The notes under the pieces are model-generated. The model was not told where the DNA came from. It saw nothing but the letters and a program-made list of their open reading frames with translations, and made no database searches. This document shows positions 46,275 to 56,396 of a stretch of DNA of 64,000 nt, piece after piece. The number at the start of each line of letters is the position of its first letter. Positions within the stretch are counted from its first letter, which is position 1. The DNA lies in NCBI GenBank assembly GCA_018524725.1, contig JAEUWP010000005.1:1-64000 (forward strand), written 5' to 3'. The translations under genes and the position numbers were made by a program. Source of the DNA: Podaxis mareebaensis. Taxonomy: Eukaryota > Basidiomycota > Agaricomycetes > Agaricales > Agaricaceae.

Positions 46275-46287
46275 CTGCAGAAGCGAC

Positions 46288-46934
46288 TGCAGGATCTTGC
46301 CCGGGTCAAGGAACTTGTCTTCAAGGCTCAATATCAATCAACACAACAGTTCAACAAGAAATATATAAACACTATCTGAGATTTCAGCTTCGACAATGGC
46401 TCACTTGTCCTGGTACAAAACTCACAATTCAACAAAGATATTGGGACCAAAACAAAGCCGAGGTACTTCGGGCCCATGATCATACTTAGGAGAACTACAG
46501 GGGGATCATACATACTGGCCGAACTCGACGGCACTATCTCCAAGCTGAGGTTCATGGCCTTTTGACTTGTACCCTACCACCCTCACACCCTTCAAGCCAT
46601 ACCAGTCATGAAAATCACAGACGCTACACTGGAACAACTCGAAGAACGCACATATGACATCGAGCCACCCTTCACCGAAAATGTGCCAATGGCACACGAA
46701 CCATACCCCGACGAGCAATCACTGACTATCACACATACACTCCAGAAAGATGAAACTGAAACAGACAATAAGTACCTTTCACATTCCGTAGATAGATGGG
46801 GAAAGGGCTTGGAAATTATGAGTCGTAACACTCTCCGAGTTGAACAAGGCATTCAACTGCCATGTTCCCCCGTCATTTATGGCTTGTCCCCACAAAAGGC
46901 TATGACATCTCCAGTAACACTGACAGCAGACTGA
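46288..46934 (+). pseudogene. Gypsy pol C-terminal tail
   Basis: Continues the integrase after LINE 2 (LQDLARVKELVFKAQ) and then a less conserved tail (MKITDATLEQLEERTYD ... SPVTLTAD) that stops at 46934, 42 bp before the 3' LTR. It keeps more CpG than the 5' two-thirds of the element. One TGA near 46563 interrupts it. Confidence 0.7.
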
Positions 46935-46975
46935 CCGGGAGGTCAGTATTCAAATACCCTGCTGATGTGAGGACT

Positions 46976-47590
46976 GGCACTCTCTTGCTCGTGAAATGGC
47001 TACCGAATGTCCGTCCATCACGATTGGATAACACAATACTCGCACTTGTGTAATTGCCTGAGAGGGATAGATAACGAGGCCTTGCATTGAAGTATATACC
47101 CTTGATCCCTGCATCTCAGTACATCATTAGTTTTGGCTATGAACCGTATTACTATATCTACTAGCACACACTTAATGTCCGTCCTGACCTCTCTGGATTC
47201 GTATCAGCAGCAAACGGCGCACGGACTCGTAACCTTGCTATAAAATACAGCTTAACAGTAGTAGATAGGCACCTTCTGGACGATACCCCTGGACTCTTAC
47301 TATACTCTCGAGGACTCCCCTTATCCATCCTTAGTCTCGCTCGTTCAATACTTGCCAACTAAGCTCGTTCTATAAACCCTCTCTGTTGCCTCTCTGCTCG
47401 GCTCCTTACAAACTGCGGTCGTTGGTGCAGGTCTCTATCTCTCGGACGGTCGACTGTCCCTAGGTTACTCGGCGGTGGTTCTTGGAACCGTAAGGCATCT
47501 CGGTGACTTGGAACTCATACGATCGACGGACGCGATCGTGCTCGCTCTTTTCGTCGTCGCTTTCCGCGTAGAACGATTGTTGTCATTTCA
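46976..47590 (+). repeat. 3' LTR of the gypsy element
   Basis: Starts TGTGAGGACTGGCAC, ends GTTGTCATTTCA, followed by TTGGGCC. It keeps CpG in its last 150 bp (for example GATCGACGGACGCGATCG) that the 5' LTR has lost; elsewhere in the LTRs losses occur on both sides. Confidence 0.93.
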
Positions 47591-48620
47591 TTGGGCCAAT
47601 GGTAGTTACCGTTCCGTCCAATGTACTACCGAGATTAAGGAAGGTGACAATGAGCCTATATCCCACAGGTTCTACAAGCGTGTTAACCCGTGATCGAGTG
47701 ATTTTATCCTGTCGAATCACTTCCGTGAACCTTCAGTTGACTCAACGTTACGGAGTGCACCCGATTCTGCAACCCATAGCGTATCTGGGTCATGAACCCG
47801 GAGCTGCTCCACATTCTCGCAAGGTTTCTTTGGTGCCAGAAGTGGTGTTCCTAGGAAGCCAATTGCAGTGAACTTCGAATTCCCTGGTTTGATTGGTCCT
47901 CGGGATACAATTTCAATGACGGTAAAATTGTCGAGCATAGTACGACGCGACCCTGGGTAAGTGTCAGTTTCAAATATGACAGAACTGACGCTTATTGGCG
48001 CTGGCGTTGCCGGTAGTACAGCCTCCAGAGTGCACGTCGGTTCGGTTGGTAATGCAACGTTTGGATCGGCCATAATGGACTCGGGTCGATCGTCACTGGA
48101 AGGAGCTAGAGAGTTGCGGGGGTTACTTCAAACGCAGCACTGACGGCGTTGGTGGCGATGCCTCCAGTGTTGAGGGTGTTAAACACTTCGCTCAGCGAGT
48201 CGCCTTCGGCGTCCATCGTGCTGACAGCATCATGTGTGCTACGGGTGTCAGTGTTGGCGAAGGTGTCCTGGAGGGAGAATCCACCGACTGGGTTCATGGT
48301 AAGTGTAAGGTTACTTTGTGGTTGCTGTCTCCTGATAGTTTTATAGGTTTCCGAACTTTACATTGCGTCAGTCGGAATTATATCCACTGAGACTTGTGGA
48401 TACCCAGATACACTCGTATTTCCTTCTGGCCCCATGTATTGATTTGCCACTTAGAGCCTCACATTACTCTTGAACGGTATCAAGATGGGATATTTGTAAT
48501 TATGGCATCCAAGACTCGTCTCCGATTTCCATAATGTTTTAAATACTGACTTGATCCCTTTCTGGTGTGTCCTAGGATTTTCGATAGCGCTCATTTGCCG
48601 GTACCTTCGTCGTCATTGAA
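47591..48620. other. Flank of the gypsy insertion with an unidentified minus-strand reading
   Basis: Minus-strand frames 48297-48106 (NPVGGFSLQDTFANTD; STMDAEGDSLSEVFNTLN) and 48073-47717 (MADPNVALPTEPTCTLEAV; FTVIEIVSRGPIKPGNSKF) could be exons of one gene with Ser/Thr/Ala-rich sequence, perhaps broken by the retrotransposon insertion. No family recognised. Confidence 0.3.
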
Positions 48621-48629
48621 TATCTGTTG

Positions 48630-48900
48630 GATCTGTGGTTGATCAAGAAATGTGAAAAGCTTGCGAAACCTTGGGTATCCTCGTTTCTCCATGAAATTCT
48701 GAAGGCTCAGATTCTCAATGGTTGCCTTATCGATAGAATCTCAAGTCACTGACCCCCGGAGTGACTCTGCTAATGATGGGTCTCCCCATTACGCTTTGCT
48801 TGGCCACGAGACCAAGACTGTCATAGTCGTTTTCATCCCATATATGTAGTGACGACTGTCTGCTCAATTGACCGTCTGGACTACCTGTAGCAGCGGATTG
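48630..48900 (+). pseudogene. NACHT gene C-terminal fragment, copy C
   Basis: Gives LIKKCEKLAKPWVSSFLHEI (cf. LIQKCEKLAKPLVRPFLHEV in the NACHT gene), LNGCLIDRI and, in another phase, ANDGSPHYALLGHETKTVI before a TAG. No ATPase domain is attached. It lies just upstream of the lipase gene, as copy A lies beside the lipase remnant. Confidence 0.65.
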
Positions 48901-49032
48901 GACACAGCGAAAGTAGTCTTAGAGTCCCTGCCCTACGTCGTCCCAACAGTGCTTTTGGAGGCCCGAACCCATATATCTTACTAGCACCCTAACACCCGAT
49001 ACGGACGTCAGCGTAAGGGCCTGAAAAACCCA

Positions 49033-50334
49033 TCAATGGTCAGCATTGTAGGCAGAGCGCGAGGGGCAGACAAGCGCACCAAAGTGATCAGGAATACTGG
49101 CCAAGAAAATATTCTTCGTATCGCCAGTAGAGCACCGTTTATCGGGATTGTCCTGTCCCGGGCATGAAATAATGGAGCCGTCACCGCTTCGGATGTGAAT
49201 CTCGCCTGCGGGATGTTGGAAACCGAGGAATCGTCCGGGGAGGATTGGGACGAGGTCCTTCCTAGTAACATGGTTCAACGATTTGTTCACCAGCGTGAGA
49301 GTAAAGCCTATGCTTACCTGCTGGTGATGCGTGTAAGTTTGACATTCGCATCCACAAAATCTGCGAATTCTTGGTCTCCAACCTGGAGCCTCGGAAGTGA
49401 ATACATGTGTGCTGATTTATTTACCTAGGCATTGACGTACACGAGGCATACCGTAGCTAACCATTTCAACATCGACATTGGGGATATGAAGCGGGAGGAA
49501 TATGGCGTCGAGCAGACCAATTGCGCCACCTGAAGCTGTAAGAACCTTGAAAGGGAGAGGACCTGGAACCGACTTACCAAGAGAATGACCGACAACTGTG
49601 ACTTTGTTTGTGCTGTGGTCTTGCATGGTCTTTTGAACAGCAGCAAGAACATCCTGGGCGGTTCTGCAAGGCCTTATAAGGTTAACACTCGGTATTATAA
49701 TGTATAAACGCACTCTGCTTGGGCTTCGGCAAAGCCGTTATGAACCTTAATACTGTCCGAGATACCAGGGAACAGTTCAGGATCTAGGTTGTCACGGATG
49801 ATATCACCATCTGTTAAGAGCGACTCTCTGAAGGATGATCAGCGATGGTTGGCTGTGATAACCATATGAGACACGAACATCTTTGTTGGATCTGTTCCTT
49901 GATGGGCGACAATGACAGTCTAAGAATGGAATCAACTTGGCATCGTAACAGAAACAAGGATAAAGTACGTACACTGAGGTCGGGATCAAATCCCACATAC
50001 CAGAACTGGACGTCGCTGCCGTCACCACCCGAAGCGGTTGGCTTGAAGTTAGGGTTAGCATCGCAATTAGCTGTGAACAGGGCGCAACGAGGTAAATCAG
50101 ATTCTGTCATCCCAGAAAATTGTTGATAATAATTGCACCTCCACAAGACCAGTTCTTGGTTTGAGAAGCAGGGCAGTATGCTGTGCTTGCAAAGAATGTT
50201 AGAGGCCTGAACTTGCTGAAATCAGCCGCAGAGACTGTCGAGAATGTTCCTGCCCGTGGCAGGAGAGAGCTTGGAGCTGCGAGGGCCAGGCTTGCCCCCA
50301 AAAGGGTAACGATTTGAAGGAGTGGATAGGCCAT
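49033..50334 (-). CDS. Secreted lipase, class 3 (alpha/beta hydrolase)
   Basis: A multi-exon minus-strand gene. The N-terminus is a signal peptide (MAYPLLQIVTLLGASLALAAP). Then a Cys-containing FASTAYCPASQTKNWSCG region, GSDVQFWYVGFDPDLS, and the nucleophile elbow VTVVGHSLG (about 49578-49600), split by an intron right after the elbow. GGAIGLLDAIFLPLHIP and EMVSYGMPRV follow, then NVKLTRI and the acid-loop KDLVPILPG, and HIRSGDGSIISCPGQD. The catalytic His lies probably in DHFGALVC near the C-terminus. Stop TGA at 49033-49035. The triad and disulphide cysteines look intact. It would be a secreted esterase or lipase on plant or lipid substrates; specificity is unknown. A dead copy is at 28421-29700. 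Confidence 0.87.
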
Positions 50335-50581
50335 CTAGTGAAGGGCTTCTGTTAAGTAAAGAGGGAAAAAAAGGACGCTTGAAGACAGCGAAAGGGGAAG
50401 TGATACGAAGGTCAAAGCAGGTTGGTACGGAAGAACACGTTGAGAGTTGGCCAGCCAGTGGCGAATAGGAATGAGGAAACGTCTCATTCAGCGAGGTATA
50501 AATGCTGACTGGAACATGTAAGAGGCATCGGTCAAGCTAGTATACTTGTTAGACAGATCATCGTTGAGTAGGAATCTATCA

Positions 50582-50950
50582 CTAATTGTGATACGTACTT
50601 GCCATTGACCACAATCGTGTCCGCGCTAGTAAAAAAGTGATCAGAGAAGCCAGAACCTTGCGTCGAGCACCCATCAGGCTATCTGAGACACAAAGGATAA
50701 TGGTACTCGGTTGTGGGACAGTTGGGAACAGCCAAATTGCAAACCCGAGAACAATGAACGCGATGTATATTTGAATGATGTGATAACACCGGAATTGTTG
50801 ATCAGTGATAATTAAATCTGCTGATTCTCTTGAGTGCCTGACAGTCTGGTGCCAACTAGCCAGAACCAATTTACATACTGTAGTATTCAGCGATAATGAA
50901 GTAGAAGGGGAAGGCTATGAGGGTGTAAAGGGTAAAACATAATGTGCTGA
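50582..50950 (-). other. Possible membrane-protein remnant
   Basis: The minus-strand frame gives hydrophobic segments (LYTLIAFPFYFIIAEYY; IYIAFIVLGFAIWLFP) separated by an intron-like gap, without a recognisable start or family signature. It may be a fragment of a 7TM gene; it lies upstream of the lipase on the same strand. Confidence 0.3.
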
Positions 50951-51019
50951 AGACGCGCGTTGAACATATTATAAGGCGATGCGCCGAGTGGGAAGGGGAA
51001 GCGGTCCTATATTTTTTGC

Positions 51020-51245
51020 ATTGTGTATATTATACCGCCTTGTCTTGTACAGATACATGAATGTCAGCGACCAGTGTCTAAACATTTATTGCTTATACAC
51101 TGTACAATTATATGTGGATCAAATTCATGTACCAGCGCTCTCTATCCTTCCAGAGTCCGGCAAGGTGATAGAAGAACTCCGCAAGGCAAGAGTTGAAATG
51201 GGAGGGGTACATAATAGCAGGCGGCGCGACGGCTCACAGACATTC
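51020..51245. repeat. Dispersed repeat, copy 2 (partner 32042-32260)
   Basis: Gapped similarity to 32042-32260 over about 220 bp (see that entry). It ends near a CAAAGCCGTATGAAC that also resembles part of the lipase gene around 49730. Confidence 0.55.
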
Positions 51246-51443
51246 AGCCGCAAAGCCGTATGAACGTTGATGCTGCTTGAGATACTCTCTGAAACTTGAA
51301 GTATACGCGCACTCCCTCATACTACGCATCAACAGTCTGCTGGATGTATTTGTAGCATTTCGTTACAGGACACACAACTCGTGTGTTATTTATGAAAACA
51401 ATATAATAGTGTCGATGAACGGGGGATCATCAACAGTACGCGC

Positions 51444-53432
51444 TTATAAGCCAGTGATCTGAGTGCGAGGAGGTGCACTGACTTCATACTGTAAGAAGAG
51501 ATCGACCTTTCCCTGAGGTGGAACAGAGCAGATCCAGTCGAATTTTCCATCTTTTCCAAGAGACTCAACGTTTACATCAGGCTCATCCGCACCACTCCAT
51601 TGAGCGAAGACACCGGAGGAAACCTTCACTTTTTCGGGAACCTTAATCTCGCCCGATGTAGATTCCTTGAGGACGTCAACCAGCAGAGGGTTGGTCCGTT
51701 TGACAGTGATAGTGGAATCGTCGGAGACAGGGAATTGGTCGACGACCTTGAGGTCGTCAACTGTGGTAGTCTTTGTGTTGAAGATTGTGATGCGTTGGGT
51801 ATAAACCTGGGTTGTTGTCTTGTTATAGAAGCCGGTGCGCGTAGTCTTCTTGATGCGGGGGTGATATGTAACCCGAACGGAAGGATCGAGTCTGTAGAAA
51901 GTCAATCATTGGCTCAGACAGTATCAGCAGGACGAACCCAAGGGGACAATCAAAACTCTCTTCGGGACTGACTGGGGGGACATCGGTGCGCGCGATGAAG
52001 CTTCCGTTCACATAAATACTTGCTTGGCCACTAAGTAATGTGTATTCAGACGCGTTCTTGATCTTAGCCTGTAGGAATTGAGTTCTTAAGTGTTCTACAG
52101 CGACTTGTAATCGGTGGCTTACGCTCAGATGGGTCTTAGCTTCTTGCTTAGGCACAGTTACCCAGCGCATTGTTGCGTCCAAGTTCAACTTGACGATCGT
52201 AACATTGTGTGTCGCACCGTCAGAAGGAATCGTGATCTTTCCTGGTACCCCGAACGTTGCCGTGATATTGCCTTTCGAGTTGACATAAGCTTCATGTAGC
52301 CGCATAGCTTCAGCTTCATGAGCGACAGGGCCATATTCCTCTCCACCCATATTTGCTGAAAGGAATGCCGCTGAGGGGGCTGACATCTGGGGAAGGAAAC
52401 TTCTTCTCTTTGCCATTGATTTGGGGAACATAACGGGCCGGTGAACGGATATAGTCCAAGGAGAAAGATGAGGAATGTCGACGCCAAATGTTGGTTCAGC
52501 CGTTTCGAGTGTCAGATCAACGTCTTTCCAATCCTGCAAACCGAGCGTTAGACTAAGGACATCGCAATGTGCTGGACGTTGGAACATCTTACCTCGCCGG
52601 TGATCTGCATGATCGACGCTTTATATGTCAATTCAACAGGCTTCTCTTTGGCATGCATGTCCACTCGAATATCGTAGAGGGCTTGCCAGGATGCCCTGCG
52701 AACGGCTGTGCAATGAAAATAAATATTCCATTGCTGAGTCTATGTGATCCACCCACCGTAAATAAGTCTAATCTCCACCTCTCCTTCAGCATCCGCAAAG
52801 ACTCCCACCGCTACCTTCATTCGAAGGTCTTGATTGTCTGCTGGGCCGGCAAGTCTCGTTCTTTCAGCATTGATCTGCGTATCGAAGGCCTCCAACTCGT
52901 CTCGAAGCTCAGTAATCCTGCAATCCAGCTCTTCTCCCGTCGTTTGGTAGGTCTTGAGGATATGCGCGAGGTCAGACGCGTCAACGTCCTTCACATTGAG
53001 CGTTCCGAGGTAGGTCTCTAAGGACTTGATAGCTAGGGAGGATCGGTCGATGGCCTGTTGCGTTTCCTTCTTTTGGCGCAACAGTTCTATAAGCTTGTCT
53101 GAAGTAGTAGGTTTCGCAGGAGGCGGGATGCTGGAGATTGTCACGTCATGGATAGTTGCATGCCCAGATCCTTCAACTCTGTTCCAAAGTCAGCATATGT
53201 GTCCGGGGTGTGTTGTATACCTGACATACTTCAGGGAGTCCTTGTCAAGAGCATTAGGCAGTCCACTAACGTTGACCTGGTTGAGTCCCACTTTCACCGG
53301 GAGCCTGAAGACGCGCGTGATCTCCGCGCGTGACGAATAGAGGCTGACGCTCGTGATTTTGCCATCTTGGACAGAAACCAAGTTGACAGAGTGGGGTTCA
53401 AAGGATGGAGGAACTTCAGTGTTTGTGGACAT
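51444..53432 (-). CDS. DUF4140/DUF4139 protein (mucoidy inhibitor A family)
   Basis: About seven exons from MSTNTEVPPSFEPHSVNLVS (53432) to QITGL (stop 51444). The N-terminal DUF4140 domain has VSLYSSRAEITRVFRLPV and NVSGLPNALDKDSL, then a coiled coil (LLRQKKETQQAIDRSSLA; ITELRDELEAFDTQINAER). The C-terminal DUF4139 domain has the typical ASWQALYDIRVD and YKASIMQITGEDW, GKITIPSDGATHNVTI, TYHPRIKKTTRTGF and ERW-like QWSGADEPDV-containing tail ending DLFLQYEVSAPP. The first intron is around 53162-53225 (R split AG|A). The family occurs in bacteria and fungi; its biochemical role is unsettled. All expected parts are present and in order, so the gene is probably intact. Confidence 0.87.
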
Positions 53433-55074
53433 GATTGCTAAGTCCCGGTAGTGCGCCTGGACCTTGGGTATGCGGGGAAAGGTATGTGGACGTTGTCCTT
53501 AGTCTCGATTTAGTTGAATATAAGGGTTCAGGGTCGCGCGTGATAGGTGAACACAGCACTGCATTCTGACCGTATGAGTGGTAGGAGGAGGATATACCCA
53601 CGTTTAGACATTTTCCGGAAAGGGGACGCAACAGCCCTACTGCAAGAGTCGAGTCATGGCGCATACCTACAGTAGTAAGATAAATCACCGCTGTCAAAGG
53701 CTGTGGTGTCATCCGGTGTGATCCTTCAAGCTTGAAGCTTGATGCTCGATAAATCCTCTGTTGTTAAGAGACCACAACTACATATTTGGAATAACCATCA
53801 AAATCAACAAATAGGCATTCGACAAAATTTCCCATAACGATTCCATCCACGCACAGCCCCTTTCTTCCTGAACAGCCTTCGCCGCCTCGACTACTCTCCT
53901 CTCCAGCGCTTCCTCGCCAGCATATATTCAATAACACCCACTTTTCGGCCCTACTCGAAGAGGTGGCAAACCCTATTTGCGAACAGTCTGGCAATCAGGC
54001 CTCAGTTTCGAGGCCAGTAGTGAACCACTTAGTCGAGACTTTGCTCCCATGCCCTGTGGAGTGAACCTTATCATAGATCCCTCCGGTAGATATTGACGTC
54101 GACGAGTGGCTTTTGTCTGGGGAAAGATGCCACTTGCGCTCGGTGCCCTCCGTTGCTCAATACGATAGTCAGGAACAGTTGTTTCTAGATGTGTACAATG
54201 TGGAGTGCCAGAGATGCACCGCCGTTTGAGAGACAGCATGCAAGTATGAACTATCCCCAACGCTGACAGCGAGAAGTTCGTATGCCTTCTCGACTCCGGC
54301 GTCAAGATAAGCTCCCCATCGCAGTGCCCAGTGCCTGCCCCAACGATGGCCTTCACGAGATCAAGATGCTCCCCAGCATCTCCGGTCGTACGTGTCCTCA
54401 AACGAGAGGAAGGTTGGTAACGCATGAGATCCTATGTCGATAGCCCGGAACAAAGGTGTGGTCCGGGGGAGTGTTGTCGTGTTTAGGAAACGCCTGGTTC
54501 TGTCGGGCTGGGCGCCTTTGAAGTTTGACTCTTTTGGGTTCGATATTGCAGCTGTGGGTGGTGTTGTGAATAAGGTACTAGAATGTGAGGTAAGGGAGAA
54601 AAGCACCGTGTACCAGGCCAGTAGTTGATCCACTATGGGACATAGCTAGGCGCTCTTTCAATATCAATACAGAATATTGAGCAGTTTAAACCCAAAACCG
54701 GCCTTCTGGCATGTATTTCGCACTTATAGTCTACCCCTAGCTAAACAATGGAGTATGGTTACTGAATAGCATGCTAACGTTTATGGGACAACGGGCGAGA
54801 GAATATCCAAACATAGAACAGACACTGTTCTGGATGCACTCTCCTTTATACACAGCTCCTTCATCCATACTTCAACGTTTCCCCTTAGAAGGCGATATAG
54901 ACAGTGTCTGCCGAACTTCCACTGGGTCCCGATGTTTTACCAAAGAGACAGTTGATCCTCGCTAAAAGGATATACAATTTCACTATATATCAACCACCGG
55001 CGTTTACAGGTGTCCTTCTGAGAGTACTAGTGTTCATATTCTAGGAGAAGGAAGCACCTCAGTCACAGGACCTC
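53433..55074. other. Intergenic, no supported gene
   Basis: A 5' flank for the DUF4140 gene and scattered frames. A minus-strand frame at 53973-54425 (150 codons) is Arg/Ser-rich and has no motif. 54470-54640 loosely resembles 34160-34340. Confidence 0.4.
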
Positions 55075-55618
55075 TCAACATGGCAAGATGTATCCTACAA
55101 CTCCTTCATCCACATATCCCAAATTTCGAACGGCATTGTCCCGCTCAGCAGCATCAGAGGTATAGAAGTGGTCCGTCGCACTCCGACTATACACCCGGTA
55201 CAGTGGTACAGCACCGTACACACAAGACTTATATACATACCCAACAACTCCTTCATCAATGTATCCCAAATTCCTAACAGCATTGTCACGCTCGCTGGCG
55301 GATGCAGTGTAGAAGTGGTCGGTGGCGCTCTGGCTATAAGTGCGGTAGAGTGGACAAGTTCCAGAGATTTCCTTGGGAAAGATTAACCCCACAGGCTTCT
55401 CGCGGGTGTAACCCAAGTGGTTGACTGCATTATCCATCTCTACAACATTCGTCGTGTAGAAGTGGTCCGTGGCACTGGGGCTATATGCGCGGAGGAAGGA
55501 GGCAGGGTGGGGGCGGTAGTCCTCCATCTGGGATGAAGAGAAATATCCATATCAGTCAACTGGGAACTTTTGTACTAGGATCTAGTCATACCATTTGTGC
55601 AGATGCAGTGGTTGCCAT
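55075..55618 (-). CDS. Small protein with three DUF5648-type repeats
   Basis: Exon 1 (55592-55618, MATTASAQM) and exon 2 (55075-55527) with a 64-nt intron give 159 aa. Three tandem repeats of about 45-50 residues each contain LYR/LRxYSxSATDHFYT and a following ERDNAVRNLGY, the pattern of the DUF5648 beta-propeller-like/lectin-like domain (PF18885) found in secreted and cell-surface proteins. No signal peptide is seen, so it is probably cytoplasmic, or it is secreted without one. Role unknown; similar repeat proteins in fungi are suspected carbohydrate binders (inference). Repeats 2 and 3 are nearly identical, indicating a recent internal duplication. Confidence 0.8.
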
Positions 55619-56396
55619 GTAGGGGGCAATAAAAGGGAATATTTATAATTGTGCAAGGTGTAGTTGACTGAATGGTTGTGCTGGTGGCTTCAGTACTGTT
55701 ACTTCATGTAGGTACAGTATATATTCGAACTTCGAGCGCTTAAAAACTAGCAGTCATCAACTGCCGCTGCACATTACCAACATTCATGATGTCAAAAGTA
55801 TGTCAGACCTAATTCATCCTGCTCTGGTATGAGGCTTGGCATCATTGTATTGACCAATCGGAGCAATCGTTGAAACAAGTTATTGTTCTAGAACTGCTGA
55901 ACTATCAGTCCAGGTGAATTCCTTGCCTCAAACACCGATCTGCAAGCATCCTGTGTACATTGTTCTTATGCCGGCACATGGCGGCAACAGTGTACTACCG
56001 ATTGGGTATTGTTACAGACCCTCAGGGAAGCAGCACTACAATCAATAGAACCATAATTATCAACACGATGGAATAGGGCAGTAGGGAGTCATATCGATTC
56101 AAAATCCAGCAGTGAAGGTGAGGAGGTGAGAGAGGGTGTGGAGGAATGAGGACTGTAATTCATTCTTAAATCGGGATAGAACAATCAGGTTCGGACAAGC
56201 ACCAAGCAGATAACAGAATAAGATCAAGTAATGCGAACGAACGGAATAGGGATAGGTGCAGTTGAAACGAAGGGTCCAAGAAAACGAGGCAGGGTGGGAA
56301 AATGCAATGCTATGCATCCCAGCCGCTCAATATCAAACTTAGAGGTCTGAGCCTTGGCATCTGGGAATTAAAGTTATATGACTAACAACCGTACAA
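55619..56396. other. Intergenic, no gene seen
   Basis: Promoter side of the DUF5648-repeat gene and the 3' side of the Crinkler-like gene. Nothing else is recognised. Confidence 0.45.

Larger units (their letters stand above)
37455..47590 (+). mobile_element. Ty3/gypsy LTR retrotransposon, decayed, with two nested LINEs
   Basis: Two direct LTRs (625 and 615 bp, both TG...CA) bound a 10.1-kb element. TTGG lies immediately outside both ends (37451-37454; 47591-47594), giving a 4-bp target duplication. Internal order is gag with CCHC knuckle, retropepsin, reverse transcriptase, RNase H, integrase: the Ty3/gypsy order. Frames are broken mainly by TGA where CGA (Arg) is expected. Two LINE fragments (42148-42877; 44613-46274) have inserted. 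Without them the element would be about 7.7 kb. Confidence 0.93.

Noticed and set aside
53973..54425. 150-codon minus-strand frame as a gene
   Set aside because: No motif, no splice pattern, ordinary composition; only loose similarity to another intergenic stretch.
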